DNA from: Paenibacillus caui
GTDB lineage: Bacteria; Bacillota; Bacilli; Paenibacillales; Paenibacillaceae
DNA: 64,000 bases
Reading direction: 5' to 3'
NCBI RefSeq assembly: GCF_019904135.1
Contig: NZ_JAIOGQ010000014.1
Location: forward strand, 1-64,000
Below, in pieces: positions 1 through 8,669 of this stretch (position 1 is its first letter; the number at the start of each line of letters is the position of its first letter). The notes under the pieces are model-generated. The model had not been told where the DNA came from and ran no database searches. It saw only the letters and a list, made by a program, of their open reading frames with translations. The translations under genes were made by a program, and so were the position numbers.

Positions 1-12
1 GTGACTTCCTCC
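1..12 (-). promoter_or_regulatory. Ribosome site of a gene starting just outside the left edge
   Basis: Read on the minus strand, bases 12 to 8 are GGAGG, followed by AAGTCAC to the edge. This is a full Shine-Dalgarno core placed for a start codon just before base 1. No coding sequence of that gene is visible here. The bases between it and about position 100 contain no other recognisable gene. Confidence 0.4.
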
Positions 13-150
13 ATTCTGGGGTTTTTGGTTTGGTCACCGAAAAACTTCGCCAAATTGGGGTGAAGTCCCTTTTTTATGCCTGAAAATCCTTGTGGCTCAA
101 GGGCTTATATTACTGCAAAATGCTCAATTAACTAATTAACTGTACTATGA

Positions 151-258
151 TTATTAGAGGATGCCCTTATTGAATCACTGAAACGGAAGATTAAAAAATT
201 TGAAGATGATAACAAACAACTTAGAGAGCAATTGAAGGTTGCTTATGCAGAGATATAA
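151..258 (+). pseudogene. Remnant of DUF6262 / TnpC-like transposition protein (C-terminal end)
   Basis: An open frame with no start encodes 35 residues ending in KKFEDDNKQLREQLKVAYAEI and a stop at 256-258. The charged, coiled-coil tail with the LREQLKVAY ending resembles the C-terminus of DUF6262 proteins, the TnpC partner of Tn554-type tyrosine-recombinase transposons. An in-frame stop at 148-150 and the absence of the N-terminal part mark it as a leftover fragment. The family call is from memory of the motif and is moderate. It fits the AT-rich, accessory character of the first 1.6 kb. Confidence 0.45.
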
Positions 259-270
259 AGTTTAGTTTAT

Positions 271-312
271 GGAGAGACGGTACTCTCCATCCCTGCTTGT
301 TCAACAAACAGG
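271..312 (+). repeat. Two adjacent small hairpins downstream of the transposon remnant
   Basis: GGAGAG (271-276) pairs with CTCTCC (283-288). CCTGCTTGTT (292-301) pairs with AACAAACAGG (303-312) with one mismatch. They lie directly after the DUF6262-like fragment. No T-run follows either, so I do not call a terminator. They may be part of an element end. The rest of 259-417 shows no gene. Confidence 0.35.
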
Positions 313-417
313 CCATATTGCGGAGGAATTATGTAATCAAATATGGATATGTATTGAAACTATTCGACAAAAATACCGTATAAAAGATAAACATTTAAAT
401 TGAGAGGTTGAAGTGAA

Positions 418-501
418 ATGCAAACAATTTTAACTGCAGTGATTACTTTTGTCGTATTGATTGGAATAGGTAGAATTGTGACGAAGGTAAAAACGAAATA
501 A
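418..501 (+). CDS. Small hydrophobic peptide, 27 aa
   Basis: ATG at 418 follows GAGAGGTTGAAGTGAA, an acceptable ribosome site. The 27-residue product starts MQTILTAVITFVVLIGIG, a single membrane-spanning stretch, and ends in a basic tail RIVTKVKTK. I do not recognise a family. A short membrane helix with a basic tail is also the shape of type I toxins and of small membrane regulators, but no antitoxin RNA is evident, so that is only a possibility. Base composition is AT-rich like the rest of this arm. Confidence 0.35.
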   Translation: MQTILTAVITFVVLIGIGRIVTKVKTK

Positions 502-623
502 AGGAACAAAGCTATTACATATTGATTTTGTTTTGTATAATAATCATTAAATGAAGAATTGGGCAGAAGAGGGAGTTCTTGATTCCGATTTAAGAATTAC
601 TTGAAAGTAGGGACAATAGACTG

Positions 624-1460
624 TTGTGCAATGTATTTAAAACTTCAAAACTAAGACATCTAATTTTTTGTATGCTGTTCACCTTTACCGTTACTGTTAT
701 TTTTTCAAAGTTCCCTTTTGTTCCGGAATTACCAAGTGAAGTGACAACACAAATAATTATTATCCTTTGTCTTTATGTAGTTCCTATTTTGTGGTTTACG
801 AGGAAGTTGAAACAAAATAACGATTCAATCCATAGATTCTTTAAAAAGCCTGTACCGATTAAATTAAGAACTATAATCGCATCCGCAATTATGCCCTTGA
901 TTTTTGGGCTAGGGATGATATTGATTGTTATCGTTCTACTACTTAATATTTCACCAGAATCTACCACTGCAACGGCATTGCCATCGAAGGAAAAATTTAT
1001 TCCTTGGTTTTTTGTTTTCAAACTAGTTTCTGTCGTCCTGATTGCCCCGATATGCGAGGAAATCATTTTCAGAGGATATCTTTTAGGACGTTTAACAGAT
1101 AAATTCGGTTTGAAAAAAGGGATTATATTTTCCTCGGTTATTTTCGGTGTATTGCATTTACAAAATATTTTTGGTGCTACGATGATGGGAATTATTTTGT
1201 GCCTAATATTTATTAAAACAAACAGTTTAGTCACGCCGATCATTGTTCATATCACATCTAATGCTATTGTTGGTTTGAGAGATATTTATCTTGCCTTTGA
1301 TGTAGGTACTCAAAACGTGCAATCAACCTCAGCACCTTCCTTACCTTTAATATTAATTGGAGCCTTAATTCTGACTATTATTGGTTCCATCTGGCTTGTG
1401 CCGTTTTTAAAAAGAAATTGGAAAAAATTAACTGATAAAGGTTATCCGTTAATTTTGTGA
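624..1460 (+). CDS. CPBP family intramembrane glutamic endopeptidase (CAAX protease-like)
   Basis: The 278-residue protein has several hydrophobic segments and the CPBP/Abi signature. The paired glutamates are in the EEIIFRGYLL motif near residue 144, and a later HLQN motif near residue 180 supplies the conserved histidine region. Family members are membrane proteases. In Firmicutes many sit beside bacteriocin genes or act as immunity proteins, but no bacteriocin gene is seen here. TTG at 624 is the longest start; an ATG at 672 would remove 16 residues and has a poorer upstream site. The gene is AT-rich compared with the rest of the window, suggesting acquisition together with the neighbouring transposon remnant. 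It ends in a perfect hairpin terminator. Confidence 0.8.
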   Translation: MCNVFKTSKLRHLIFCMLFTFTVTVIFSKFPFVPELPSEVTTQIIIILCLYVVPILWFTRKLKQNNDSIHRFFKKPVPIKLRTIIASAIMPLIFGLGMILIVIVLLLNISPESTTATALPSKEKFIPWFFVFKLVSVVLIAPICEEIIFRGYLLGRLTDKFGLKKGIIFSSVIFGVLHLQNIFGATMMGIILCLIFIKTNSLVTPIIVHITSNAIVGLRDIYLAFDVGTQNVQSTSAPSLPLILIGALILTIIGSIWLVPFLKRNWKKLTDKGYPLIL

Positions 1461-1508
1461 ATACGTTACTCAAGGAACGGGCGCAATTGTTGAAAAAGAA
1501 GTAAAAGA

Positions 1509-1557
1509 GTGATACATATTATACATGACTAATATGTATCACCCTATATTTTTTTAC
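1509..1557 (+). terminator. Intrinsic terminator after the CPBP protease gene
   Basis: A perfect 13-bp stem (GTGATACATATTA at 1509-1521 with TAATATGTATCAC at 1530-1542) and an 8-base loop are followed by a T-rich tract ending near 1557. Confidence 0.85.
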
Positions 1558-1642
1558 TTTTTACAATTTAGGTCTTGATAACTTTAAAACAGTACGACTT
1601 TATTTCATAGCTACATTAGCGTCATGATGCTGGCAAAAACTC

Positions 1643-1676
1643 AAAAAAACTGGCGCCAACATGTGGCCGCCAGTTT
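1643..1676 (-). terminator. Terminator of the GH66 operon
   Basis: On the minus strand AAACTGGCG/GCCAGTTT form a stem around GCCACATGTTG and are followed by a run of seven T (complement of 1643-1649). It lies just downstream of the GH66 stop codon. Confidence 0.8.
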
Positions 1677-1698
1677 GCAGGGCATAAATCCTGACTGT

Positions 1699-4600
1699 TT
1701 ATTTTCCGTTATTTTCGAAAAAAGGCTGTGCACTGGTCTGTTTGGGGCTGCGGTTTATGACAATCATGGACCAGTATTCCAGTTCGGGAAGCTCAATGAC
1801 AATGGAATCTCCGCTCCATCTGTAATGAAGCTCCGTCAGCGCGCCCTCCCCGCTGTCAGGTGTTGCCGCATATACCTTAAGCCCTGCGGCTTCCTGTTTG
1901 GTTACGCCAACGGGATAAGTGATCTCCAAATTTTTCTGGACGGCAGCTTCCTTGGCGGCATTGCGCCAATTGTCGTCATTGCCCAGCAGGTTGATCAAGT
2001 GCAGCACTTCATAGCTCTCAAAGCCTTTGTTGTCCTTGTTTTTACGGACCGTATACCACAAGCTGTTCTTGGAGCCATCGGTACTGAGCGCAATGCTTTG
2101 GCCCTTGCTGCCCGCAACAGCAATTTTTGTCTGGTCATCAGCTTTGCTGTCAAACAGCAGGTTTTCATACGCCGCCAAAAATTTATAGTACTCTTTCAAA
2201 TGCTCCTTCGTCTCGTCCAGCAGCTTCTTGCTGCGGTTCGGATAATATTCGTGCGCCAGCATATTCGGCCCTTCCTCGAGCTTCTCCGCTGTTCCGAGCT
2301 CGATGTGAGTGGCTCCCATAGATGCGAGAGCTGCATCCATCAGTCTCACTGACGGCTCGTTGAAATAGCCGAGTGTCAGACGCCGGAGGTGAAGGACGCC
2401 TTTTTCGTCGTCTTGTTCCATCTTAAGCGTAATTTTATGCTTGCCCTTCTCCAGATAAGGAACAATAAAATATCCGTCCTCGCTATACTTGTTCAGCCCT
2501 TCCGTTCCATCAAAGGATACGGTTGCCGGATCGCCGTTCAAATTCTGCGCCCGCTTCCCGTCAATATAGAGCGAACGCGTCGTTGCCGTTCCCGGATTCG
2601 CATACGTATAGATCAGCGATGTTTCTCCGGACTCTGGCACCTCAACATCAAAGCTCACCTCGTCGCCAGCATGGCCAAAATTCTCTACCGTATCCTTGTT
2701 CAGTATCATGGCCGGAAGAATTTCTCCATTCTCCGCTTCATAAATCCGGTGATATGAAAGGTCGGCAGACGCTACCTGAAGGCTGTCTAGCTGAATGCCC
2801 TCGTCCTCCCGATCATCGACCTTGATCGTGATACGGTTATTCCCGGCCTGCAGCTGAACACCCGGCTGTTTCTTGTTCTTCCAGACCGGCCCGGTCGAAT
2901 CAAACGTTACAGCACCGGCCGCTTCGCCGTTGATCACAACAGCACGGACCGCAGGCAGGACCAAACTGCCTTCCGTCTTGTACTGCCAACCCAAGTCATA
3001 AGTACCGGCAGCCGGCACGTTTACGTCAAAGGTGACAAAATCCCCTTCATCCTTGAAATCATGCACATAGCCAACCGAGGTTTGAATCCCTTCGGAGACG
3101 CTTGCCTTGTCAACGGTGTATACATCGCTGCCCAGGTTCAAGCTGCTAAGATTAATGTATTGTCCATCCGATTCCAGGGTCAGCTTAACCTTGTGTGAAC
3201 CTGCTGGAACTGCAGTGGAAACGTCAAGCTCACCCATCGCTCCGTCCCAACCGCCGGAGGTGCTGGCAAAGGCCACGTGCTCGGCAACGGTTCTGCCGTC
3301 CACAGCAATGCTGAAAATCGGGTTGTTGCCGCTCCGGTAAACGAAGCCAAGCTTATCCACAGCTTGATCCGTATCGATGTCAAACTCGATCGATTGTCCC
3401 TGCTTGCCGAAATTATCGGTTTTGGCAAGAGTAACGTTCACACTGCCCGTCTTCGCTACAACCGGCTGCCATCCAATTGTCACCTTGGAAGCATCCTCCG
3501 CCTGATATGTCTTATTGTCCAGTTCAAGCTTGTCGATTTCCAGCCCTCCGGATGAAGAGGACATGTCATTCTTCAACATGATGGTAGGCGCATCTCCGCC
3601 GCTTTGCAGATAGAGCGGCAGAGAGACGGTGCTCCACGCTTTATCAGTAGATTTATAAGTAAGCACTCCCGCTTTGCGCCCGTTCACATAGACGCTCTGC
3701 TTCGCCTCGGTCCCTGTATTCCGGTAGGTTACCACAAGCGGATATTCTCCGGCTTTTGCGGGCTCAGGCGCTTTGAATTCGATATAATCCCCTTTTTGCG
3801 TAAAATTACCCAGATAGGTGTCGATCGCCTTAATTTCGGCCTTTTTGGCAGGAGACCAGCCTGTTTCCGCATACTGCGCCATATATATTTCCTGGCTCAG
3901 CTTCAGATACTGCAGGTTCAGGCCTGTATCATTACTGCCTTCAACCTTCAGCGTAATGACGTTGTCGCCCTTGTTCAGATGTACCATCGCAGTTTGACCT
4001 TCTTCAAACGCATCTGCCGCTCCGGTCGCCGTAAAATCGAGTCGGCCGTTCTTTTTGCCATTTACATATAAAGTTCGGCTTACCTGCCGGCTTTCGGCAG
4101 CATAGCTGAAGGACAGCGGATAATTACCGCCCTTGGCAGCCTTCACATGAAATTTCACGTAATCCCCATCGGTTTCAAAGCCATAAACATGACTATACTG
4201 ATCGACATGGCAGCTGATCATCTCTGCGAACACGGCCTCGTAACGTTTGTCTACTCCCTCTCCCTTCACATCCAGGCTGGCCACATTCAGCCACAGATCG
4301 TTTGAATTGAGCTGCAGCTTGATCTTGTTGTCCCCTGCTTTAAGTTCGGCTTGGGCGGTTATCTGGGCAACCGGATTTCCCCATCCCGTCTTGTGGTCAA
4401 ACAAAATGCTTCCAGCTGCAATCTGCTCATTTACGGACAGTCTGCCGTCGGGACTTCCCCCGTCGTTGCCATGGCCATAATTGAGGGTTAGTTCGTATTT
4501 GCCCGCCTTTGGAACGTTCACCGTAAAGATAAGCTGATCCTCGTCTTTTTTGCCAAAATCCCCAACCCAGCCGGAGGCAGTGCCGATGCGGGATGCAAAC

Positions 4601-6018
4601 TCGGTTACTTTAGGCATGCCTGTCGCTTCTGAAGCATCATAGGGGACGCCCGTCGCTTGCTTGTAGTTTATATAACCGGCAATGACCATCGCCTTGCCCC
4701 CGTCTTTGGCACGGGTATCGTTCACTACCTCCTGCAAGTCCCGGTAACGGTCCTTATCCTGCCAGATTTCGCTGTAATCGAAATCGGTTTTCGTATCGGG
4801 ACGGGTTACAGTGCTGTATCCCGAGTTGCCTCCAACCATGTTGAAGGTAAGATCGTTTTTCCCGCTGTTATTCTCAGTAAGCGATTCCTTTGTGCTGTTG
4901 ATCAGCTTGTTGTAGTCCAGGGAATAGTAGCGCTTGTTTCCGTGATAATCGAGCAGGTAATCGTTATCCGAGGCTCCCCACTGATCGAGATGGATGCCGT
5001 TGAATCCGAACTCGTTGACAGCGCGGTCGAATTGCTTTGTAATGTACTGCTGCCATTCCGGATTGCCCGGGTCCTGAAGGTAAAGCGCCGTCGGATTGGG
5101 TTTCACCCCGCTGAAATAAAAACCGTTCTGATCCTTGATGCCAAAGACGCCCGCTTCATTCTTCGTCGCATTCTTGTTATACAGGCCCCATTCCGGCTTG
5201 ACGCCAAAGTCTTCGTAATTTTCTCTCGCAGCGTAGTTCATTTCGTAAGCCATTGCCGCGGCGCCGTATTTCTGAGCCGCTGCCACCTGCTGTTTTACTG
5301 TAAGCGGATACAATAATCTGCCAAGCAAATCATGGTAAACTGTGTCTTTGTCGATTGGCGCCGTAATAAAATTACCCTCGGCATCCTTCAGCGGCTTGCC
5401 GTCCGCGTCCGTCTTCGAATAAACCGAAACGTCGTGACGCCACATCCAGTCGTAAAATTGATAGCCGTTCAAGTAGTAGTCCTGGGACAGCTGCTTCATC
5501 TTCTCGTCGCTTTGCTGCTCCGTCTCATTCGGGAACTCCGATGAATAACCGTAACGCGGATAACGCGTCCAGGTGCTGGATACGTCAACGGCTGCAGTCT
5601 GAACGTCAAGGGGTCTTGAGTCGATCCACGCTTTTACGATGTAGCCCTGGAAATCTTTCTCAGGAGGCGTCCAGGTTACAGCCATTGCCTCCGTTCCTCC
5701 GGCGCTGACCGAAATTGGCTGGGTGCCTTCCGCAATCAGCTGATCCAGCTGATAGACCCGGATGTTCAGGTTGCCCTTCCAACTGACGCTTTGATCCAGA
5801 TGGAGGGTAAACGTTACCTTCTCCCCGGGGGCATATCTCGCCTTGTCTATCGTCAGATCGGTAAGGGGCTTTGGCGGGACAAATGAGGATAACGATGGAT
5901 TTGCGCCGGTTGATTCTTCCGCATTGGCCTTTTGACTCCCTATGTAAACGGGACCCGTGCCTTGCACCAGCATTAGCGCAGCAATAAAACCAATCCATAG
6001 TTTACGCTGTTTAGACAA
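1699..6018 (-). CDS. Secreted GH66 dextranase / cycloisomaltooligosaccharide glucanotransferase with a six-module CBM35-like insertion
   Basis: 1439 residues with a signal peptide (about 1-33, cleavage after ANA). Residues 45-145 form an Ig-like N-domain. The (beta/alpha)8 barrel follows, with candidate nucleophile D345 in GIHLDQWG and acid/base E417 in DFDYSEIW. At about residue 470 the barrel is interrupted by about 745 residues that divide into roughly six CBM35-like beta modules (about 470-590, 593-708, 710-835, 837-965, 967-1087, 1090-1217). The barrel resumes at about 1220 with SVRLMDAALASMGATHIELG, a GH66 hallmark, and a C-terminal beta domain closes the protein. Known CITases are near 970 residues with one CBM35 at this site, so the length is exceptional. 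Dextranase and CITase cannot be separated by eye; the inserted CBM35 favours CITase. TTG start at 6018 with GGAGG nine bases upstream. Last gene of the transporter operon. Confidence 0.88.
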   Translation of the reverse strand: MSKQRKLWIGFIAALMLVQGTGPVYIGSQKANAEESTGANPSLSSFVPPKPLTDLTIDKARYAPGEKVTFTLHLDQSVSWKGNLNIRVYQLDQLIAEGTQPISVSAGGTEAMAVTWTPPEKDFQGYIVKAWIDSRPLDVQTAAVDVSSTWTRYPRYGYSSEFPNETEQQSDEKMKQLSQDYYLNGYQFYDWMWRHDVSVYSKTDADGKPLKDAEGNFITAPIDKDTVYHDLLGRLLYPLTVKQQVAAAQKYGAAAMAYEMNYAARENYEDFGVKPEWGLYNKNATKNEAGVFGIKDQNGFYFSGVKPNPTALYLQDPGNPEWQQYITKQFDRAVNEFGFNGIHLDQWGASDNDYLLDYHGNKRYYSLDYNKLINSTKESLTENNSGKNDLTFNMVGGNSGYSTVTRPDTKTDFDYSEIWQDKDRYRDLQEVVNDTRAKDGGKAMVIAGYINYKQATGVPYDASEATGMPKVTEFASRIGTASGWVGDFGKKDEDQLIFTVNVPKAGKYELTLNYGHGNDGGSPDGRLSVNEQIAAGSILFDHKTGWGNPVAQITAQAELKAGDNKIKLQLNSNDLWLNVASLDVKGEGVDKRYEAVFAEMISCHVDQYSHVYGFETDGDYVKFHVKAAKGGNYPLSFSYAAESRQVSRTLYVNGKKNGRLDFTATGAADAFEEGQTAMVHLNKGDNVITLKVEGSNDTGLNLQYLKLSQEIYMAQYAETGWSPAKKAEIKAIDTYLGNFTQKGDYIEFKAPEPAKAGEYPLVVTYRNTGTEAKQSVYVNGRKAGVLTYKSTDKAWSTVSLPLYLQSGGDAPTIMLKNDMSSSSGGLEIDKLELDNKTYQAEDASKVTIGWQPVVAKTGSVNVTLAKTDNFGKQGQSIEFDIDTDQAVDKLGFVYRSGNNPIFSIAVDGRTVAEHVAFASTSGGWDGAMGELDVSTAVPAGSHKVKLTLESDGQYINLSSLNLGSDVYTVDKASVSEGIQTSVGYVHDFKDEGDFVTFDVNVPAAGTYDLGWQYKTEGSLVLPAVRAVVINGEAAGAVTFDSTGPVWKNKKQPGVQLQAGNNRITIKVDDREDEGIQLDSLQVASADLSYHRIYEAENGEILPAMILNKDTVENFGHAGDEVSFDVEVPESGETSLIYTYANPGTATTRSLYIDGKRAQNLNGDPATVSFDGTEGLNKYSEDGYFIVPYLEKGKHKITLKMEQDDEKGVLHLRRLTLGYFNEPSVRLMDAALASMGATHIELGTAEKLEEGPNMLAHEYYPNRSKKLLDETKEHLKEYYKFLAAYENLLFDSKADDQTKIAVAGSKGQSIALSTDGSKNSLWYTVRKNKDNKGFESYEVLHLINLLGNDDNWRNAAKEAAVQKNLEITYPVGVTKQEAAGLKVYAATPDSGEGALTELHYRWSGDSIVIELPELEYWSMIVINRSPKQTSAQPFFENNGK

Positions 6019-6122
6019 ATTACTGTTCCTCCTCTTATGGTCGAGTTTTTATATTTAAAGGACCTGGATCTCTCCCTTTTTCAAGTTTGATACAGGCCCT
6101 GTAAATATCCATTTCGAGTTAT

Positions 6123-7802
6123 TTATCCCTGGAACTTATACACCCTCGCTTCATATGGACGGAGCTCCAAATGCCGGATGTCGGAATCAGCCTCAACGTC
6201 ATAATTGCTGATGAGCAGCTTTGGATCCGCATAAGAAATATCGGGTGGAAGTGTAAATTCGGCTGGAGCTTCAAAGAAGTTCAGCACGACCAACAATCTG
6301 TCATTCTTAAGGCTGCGGAGGTAAGCGTAAACTTGCTCATCTTCCTCGCCCAGCAGGATGTAATCCCCGTACACGATAACGTCATGCTGCTTCCGAAGCT
6401 GAATCAGCCGTTTGTAATAATGAAAAATGGAATCCGGATCCGCCATGGACTGTTCCGCATTGATTCTGGTGTAGTTCGGATTTACGCTAATCCACGGTGT
6501 ACCCGTCGTAAACCCGGCCTTCGGCCCGGCGCTCCACTGCATCGGGGTACGTCCATTGTCTCTGCCTTTGGCATATATGGACTTCATGATCGCTTGTTCG
6601 TCATGGCCGGCGTCCTTATATTCCTTATACATATTCAGAATTTCAATATCCTTGTACTGATCGATCGACGAAAACTGCACGTTCGTCATGCCGATCTCCT
6701 CGCCCTGATAGATGTAAGGCGTTCCTTGAAGGGTATGCAGCAGCGTTGCCAGCATTTTGCCCGATTCCTTATGGTAGGTCGTGTCATTTCCAAATCTGGA
6801 AAGCATCCGGGGCTGATCATGATTATTCAAATAGAGACTGTTCCAGCCTTTTCCGTTTAACGCCGTTTGCCACTTGGTCATAATCTTCTTGAAATCGGTC
6901 AGCTTCCAGGGTGTAACGTCCCATTTTCCACCGGGGCCGCTGTCCACACCCATTAGCTCAAAGTGAAAGACCATATTAAGCTCGCCGCGGTCCTCTCCGA
7001 CAAAACGCTCCGCTTCTTCCGGGGTCACGTCAATACATTCCCCTACGGTCATCACGTCGTATTTGGACAGTACATTGCGGTTCATTTCCTGCAAATATTC
7101 GTGGATGCGAGGACCGTTTACGAAATATTTTCCGCCGAAATGATACCCGTCCCCATCGCCCTCCGCATCCGCGAGCTCCTGAACCTTGGATACGAGATTA
7201 ATGACATCCATCCGAAAGCCGTCGATCCCTTTTTCAAGCCACCAGGTCATCATGTCGTACACTTCCTGGCGCACCTTGGGATTCTCCCAATTCAGATCGG
7301 GCTGCTTGCGCGAGAACAGGTGGAGATAATATTCGCCGGTTTGTTCGTCCAGCTCCCAGGTCGAACCGCCGAAGAAAGAGCCCCAGTTGTTCGGCTCCTT
7401 GCCCTCTTTGCCCTGCCGCCAAATATAATAATCCCGGTAAGGGTTGTCTTTGGATTTTCGCGACTCTATGAACCAGGCGTGTTCATCCGAGGAATGGTTC
7501 ACGACCAGGTCCATAATCAGCTTCATCCCCCGGTCATGCAAGCCATCCAGCAGCATTTGCCAGTCATCCAGCGTGCCGAATTCATCCATGATGTCCTGAT
7601 AATCGCTGATATCATAGCCGTTATCGTCGTTGGGCGATTTATAGACCGGACAGAGCCAAATGACGTCAACGCCAAGCGTTTTCAAATAATCCAGCTTTGA
7701 AATGATTCCCTGAAGATCACCGATGCCGTCGCCGTTGCTGTCCATGAAACTGCGGGGGTAAATTTGGTATACTACGCTTTCTTTCCACCATTGTTTCTGC
7801 AT
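6123..7802 (-). CDS. malL: Oligo-1,6-glucosidase / alpha-glucosidase, GH13 (subfamily 31 type)
   Basis: Cytoplasmic enzyme that hydrolyses alpha-1,6 bonds at the non-reducing end of isomalto-oligosaccharides. The start at 7802 (MQKQWWKES) is preferred over the ATG 15 bases upstream because GGGAGAG sits 6 bases before it. With this start, 559 residues, the catalytic triad falls at D199 (GFRMDVIN), E255 (MTVGECID) and D329 (NNHDQPR), the positions reported for Bacillus cereus oligo-1,6-glucosidase. The QPDLNWENP segment is the region linked to alpha-1,6 specificity. No signal peptide. It follows the permease genes and precedes the secreted GH66 enzyme, fitting intracellular breakdown of imported products. 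The symbol is by similarity. Confidence 0.9.
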   Translation of the reverse strand: MQKQWWKESVVYQIYPRSFMDSNGDGIGDLQGIISKLDYLKTLGVDVIWLCPVYKSPNDDNGYDISDYQDIMDEFGTLDDWQMLLDGLHDRGMKLIMDLVVNHSSDEHAWFIESRKSKDNPYRDYYIWRQGKEGKEPNNWGSFFGGSTWELDEQTGEYYLHLFSRKQPDLNWENPKVRQEVYDMMTWWLEKGIDGFRMDVINLVSKVQELADAEGDGDGYHFGGKYFVNGPRIHEYLQEMNRNVLSKYDVMTVGECIDVTPEEAERFVGEDRGELNMVFHFELMGVDSGPGGKWDVTPWKLTDFKKIMTKWQTALNGKGWNSLYLNNHDQPRMLSRFGNDTTYHKESGKMLATLLHTLQGTPYIYQGEEIGMTNVQFSSIDQYKDIEILNMYKEYKDAGHDEQAIMKSIYAKGRDNGRTPMQWSAGPKAGFTTGTPWISVNPNYTRINAEQSMADPDSIFHYYKRLIQLRKQHDVIVYGDYILLGEEDEQVYAYLRSLKNDRLLVVLNFFEAPAEFTLPPDISYADPKLLISNYDVEADSDIRHLELRPYEARVYKFQG

Positions 7803-7847
7803 GAGTAACTCTCCCATCTAAAAGGAAGTATTTTCGAAAGAACCACT

Positions 7848-8669
7848 TTATTTAACGGCACCCTGCGTAATCCCATTGATTATCCATTTTTGGGCGAACA
7901 GATAAATGATGACCATCGGCGATAAGGCAAGCAGATAAGAGGCAAACGCCAAATTGAAGTCTGTGCTGAACTGGCCTTGGAACACATACTGAACAAGCGG
8001 CAGGGTGTAGGAATCCTGGTTCCCCAGCAAAATGAGCGGCAGCATGAAATCATTCCATGTAGACAAGCAGGCCAGAATGCCGATTGTCGCATTAATGGGC
8101 GCCAGCAGCGGGAAAATAATTTTCCAGAACGTCCCCCAGGTTGAAGCCCCGTCCACCGTTGCCGCTTCTTCCAGCTCGTAAGGAATGGTACGAATATAGC
8201 CGACATAGACGAAAGTATTAAACGCTAGCCCGTAAACAATATACAGAATAATCAGACCCGTAATATTGTTCATGCTGAGGTCGGTCGTAACCTTGACGAC
8301 GGGCAGCATGATGATTTGAAAAGGAATGAACATCGCGCTGATAAAGTAAAAATACAGTCCTTTGAAAAACTTCTTCTCCATATTGCGCGCAATGGCATAG
8401 GCGACCATCGAGTTAGTCAGCAGGATAAAGCCGACGGAACAAATCGTGATAATTGCGCTGTTCTTGAAGGCATTGAAAAAATTCGTAGCTTCGATGGCAT
8501 TTTTGAAATTTTCGAAATGCAGTCCGGTAGGAAGCGAAAATATGGAGCGGGCCATTTCCTCCGAATTTTTGAGCGCTATGCTGATCGTCATATAGAGCGG
8601 AAACAAAATGAACAGCGAACCCAGTGCCACCAGTATTGTAATGGTCCAATTCGTCGATTTTCTCATCAC
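7848..8669 (-). CDS. Carbohydrate ABC transporter permease, MalG type
   Basis: 273 residues, six predicted membrane helices. The EAA loop contacting the ATPase is visible as ELEEAATVDGASTWGTFWKIIFPLL. It belongs to the CUT1 permease family. The start codon overlaps the stop of the MalF-type gene by four bases (ATGA), so the two are translationally coupled and should form the membrane heterodimer. The neighbouring GH66 and GH13 genes suggest isomalto- or cycloisomaltooligosaccharides as substrate. This is inferred from context only. Confidence 0.9.
   Translation of the reverse strand: MMRKSTNWTITILVALGSLFILFPLYMTISIALKNSEEMARSIFSLPTGLHFENFKNAIEATNFFNAFKNSAIITICSVGFILLTNSMVAYAIARNMEKKFFKGLYFYFISAMFIPFQIIMLPVVKVTTDLSMNNITGLIILYIVYGLAFNTFVYVGYIRTIPYELEEAATVDGASTWGTFWKIIFPLLAPINATIGILACLSTWNDFMLPLILLGNQDSYTLPLVQYVFQGQFSTDFNLAFASYLLALSPMVIIYLFAQKWIINGITQGAVK

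Noticed and set aside
1624..2352. 242-codon frame opposite the GH66 gene
   Set aside because: Antisense to the C-terminal barrel part, no family resemblance, no promoter.
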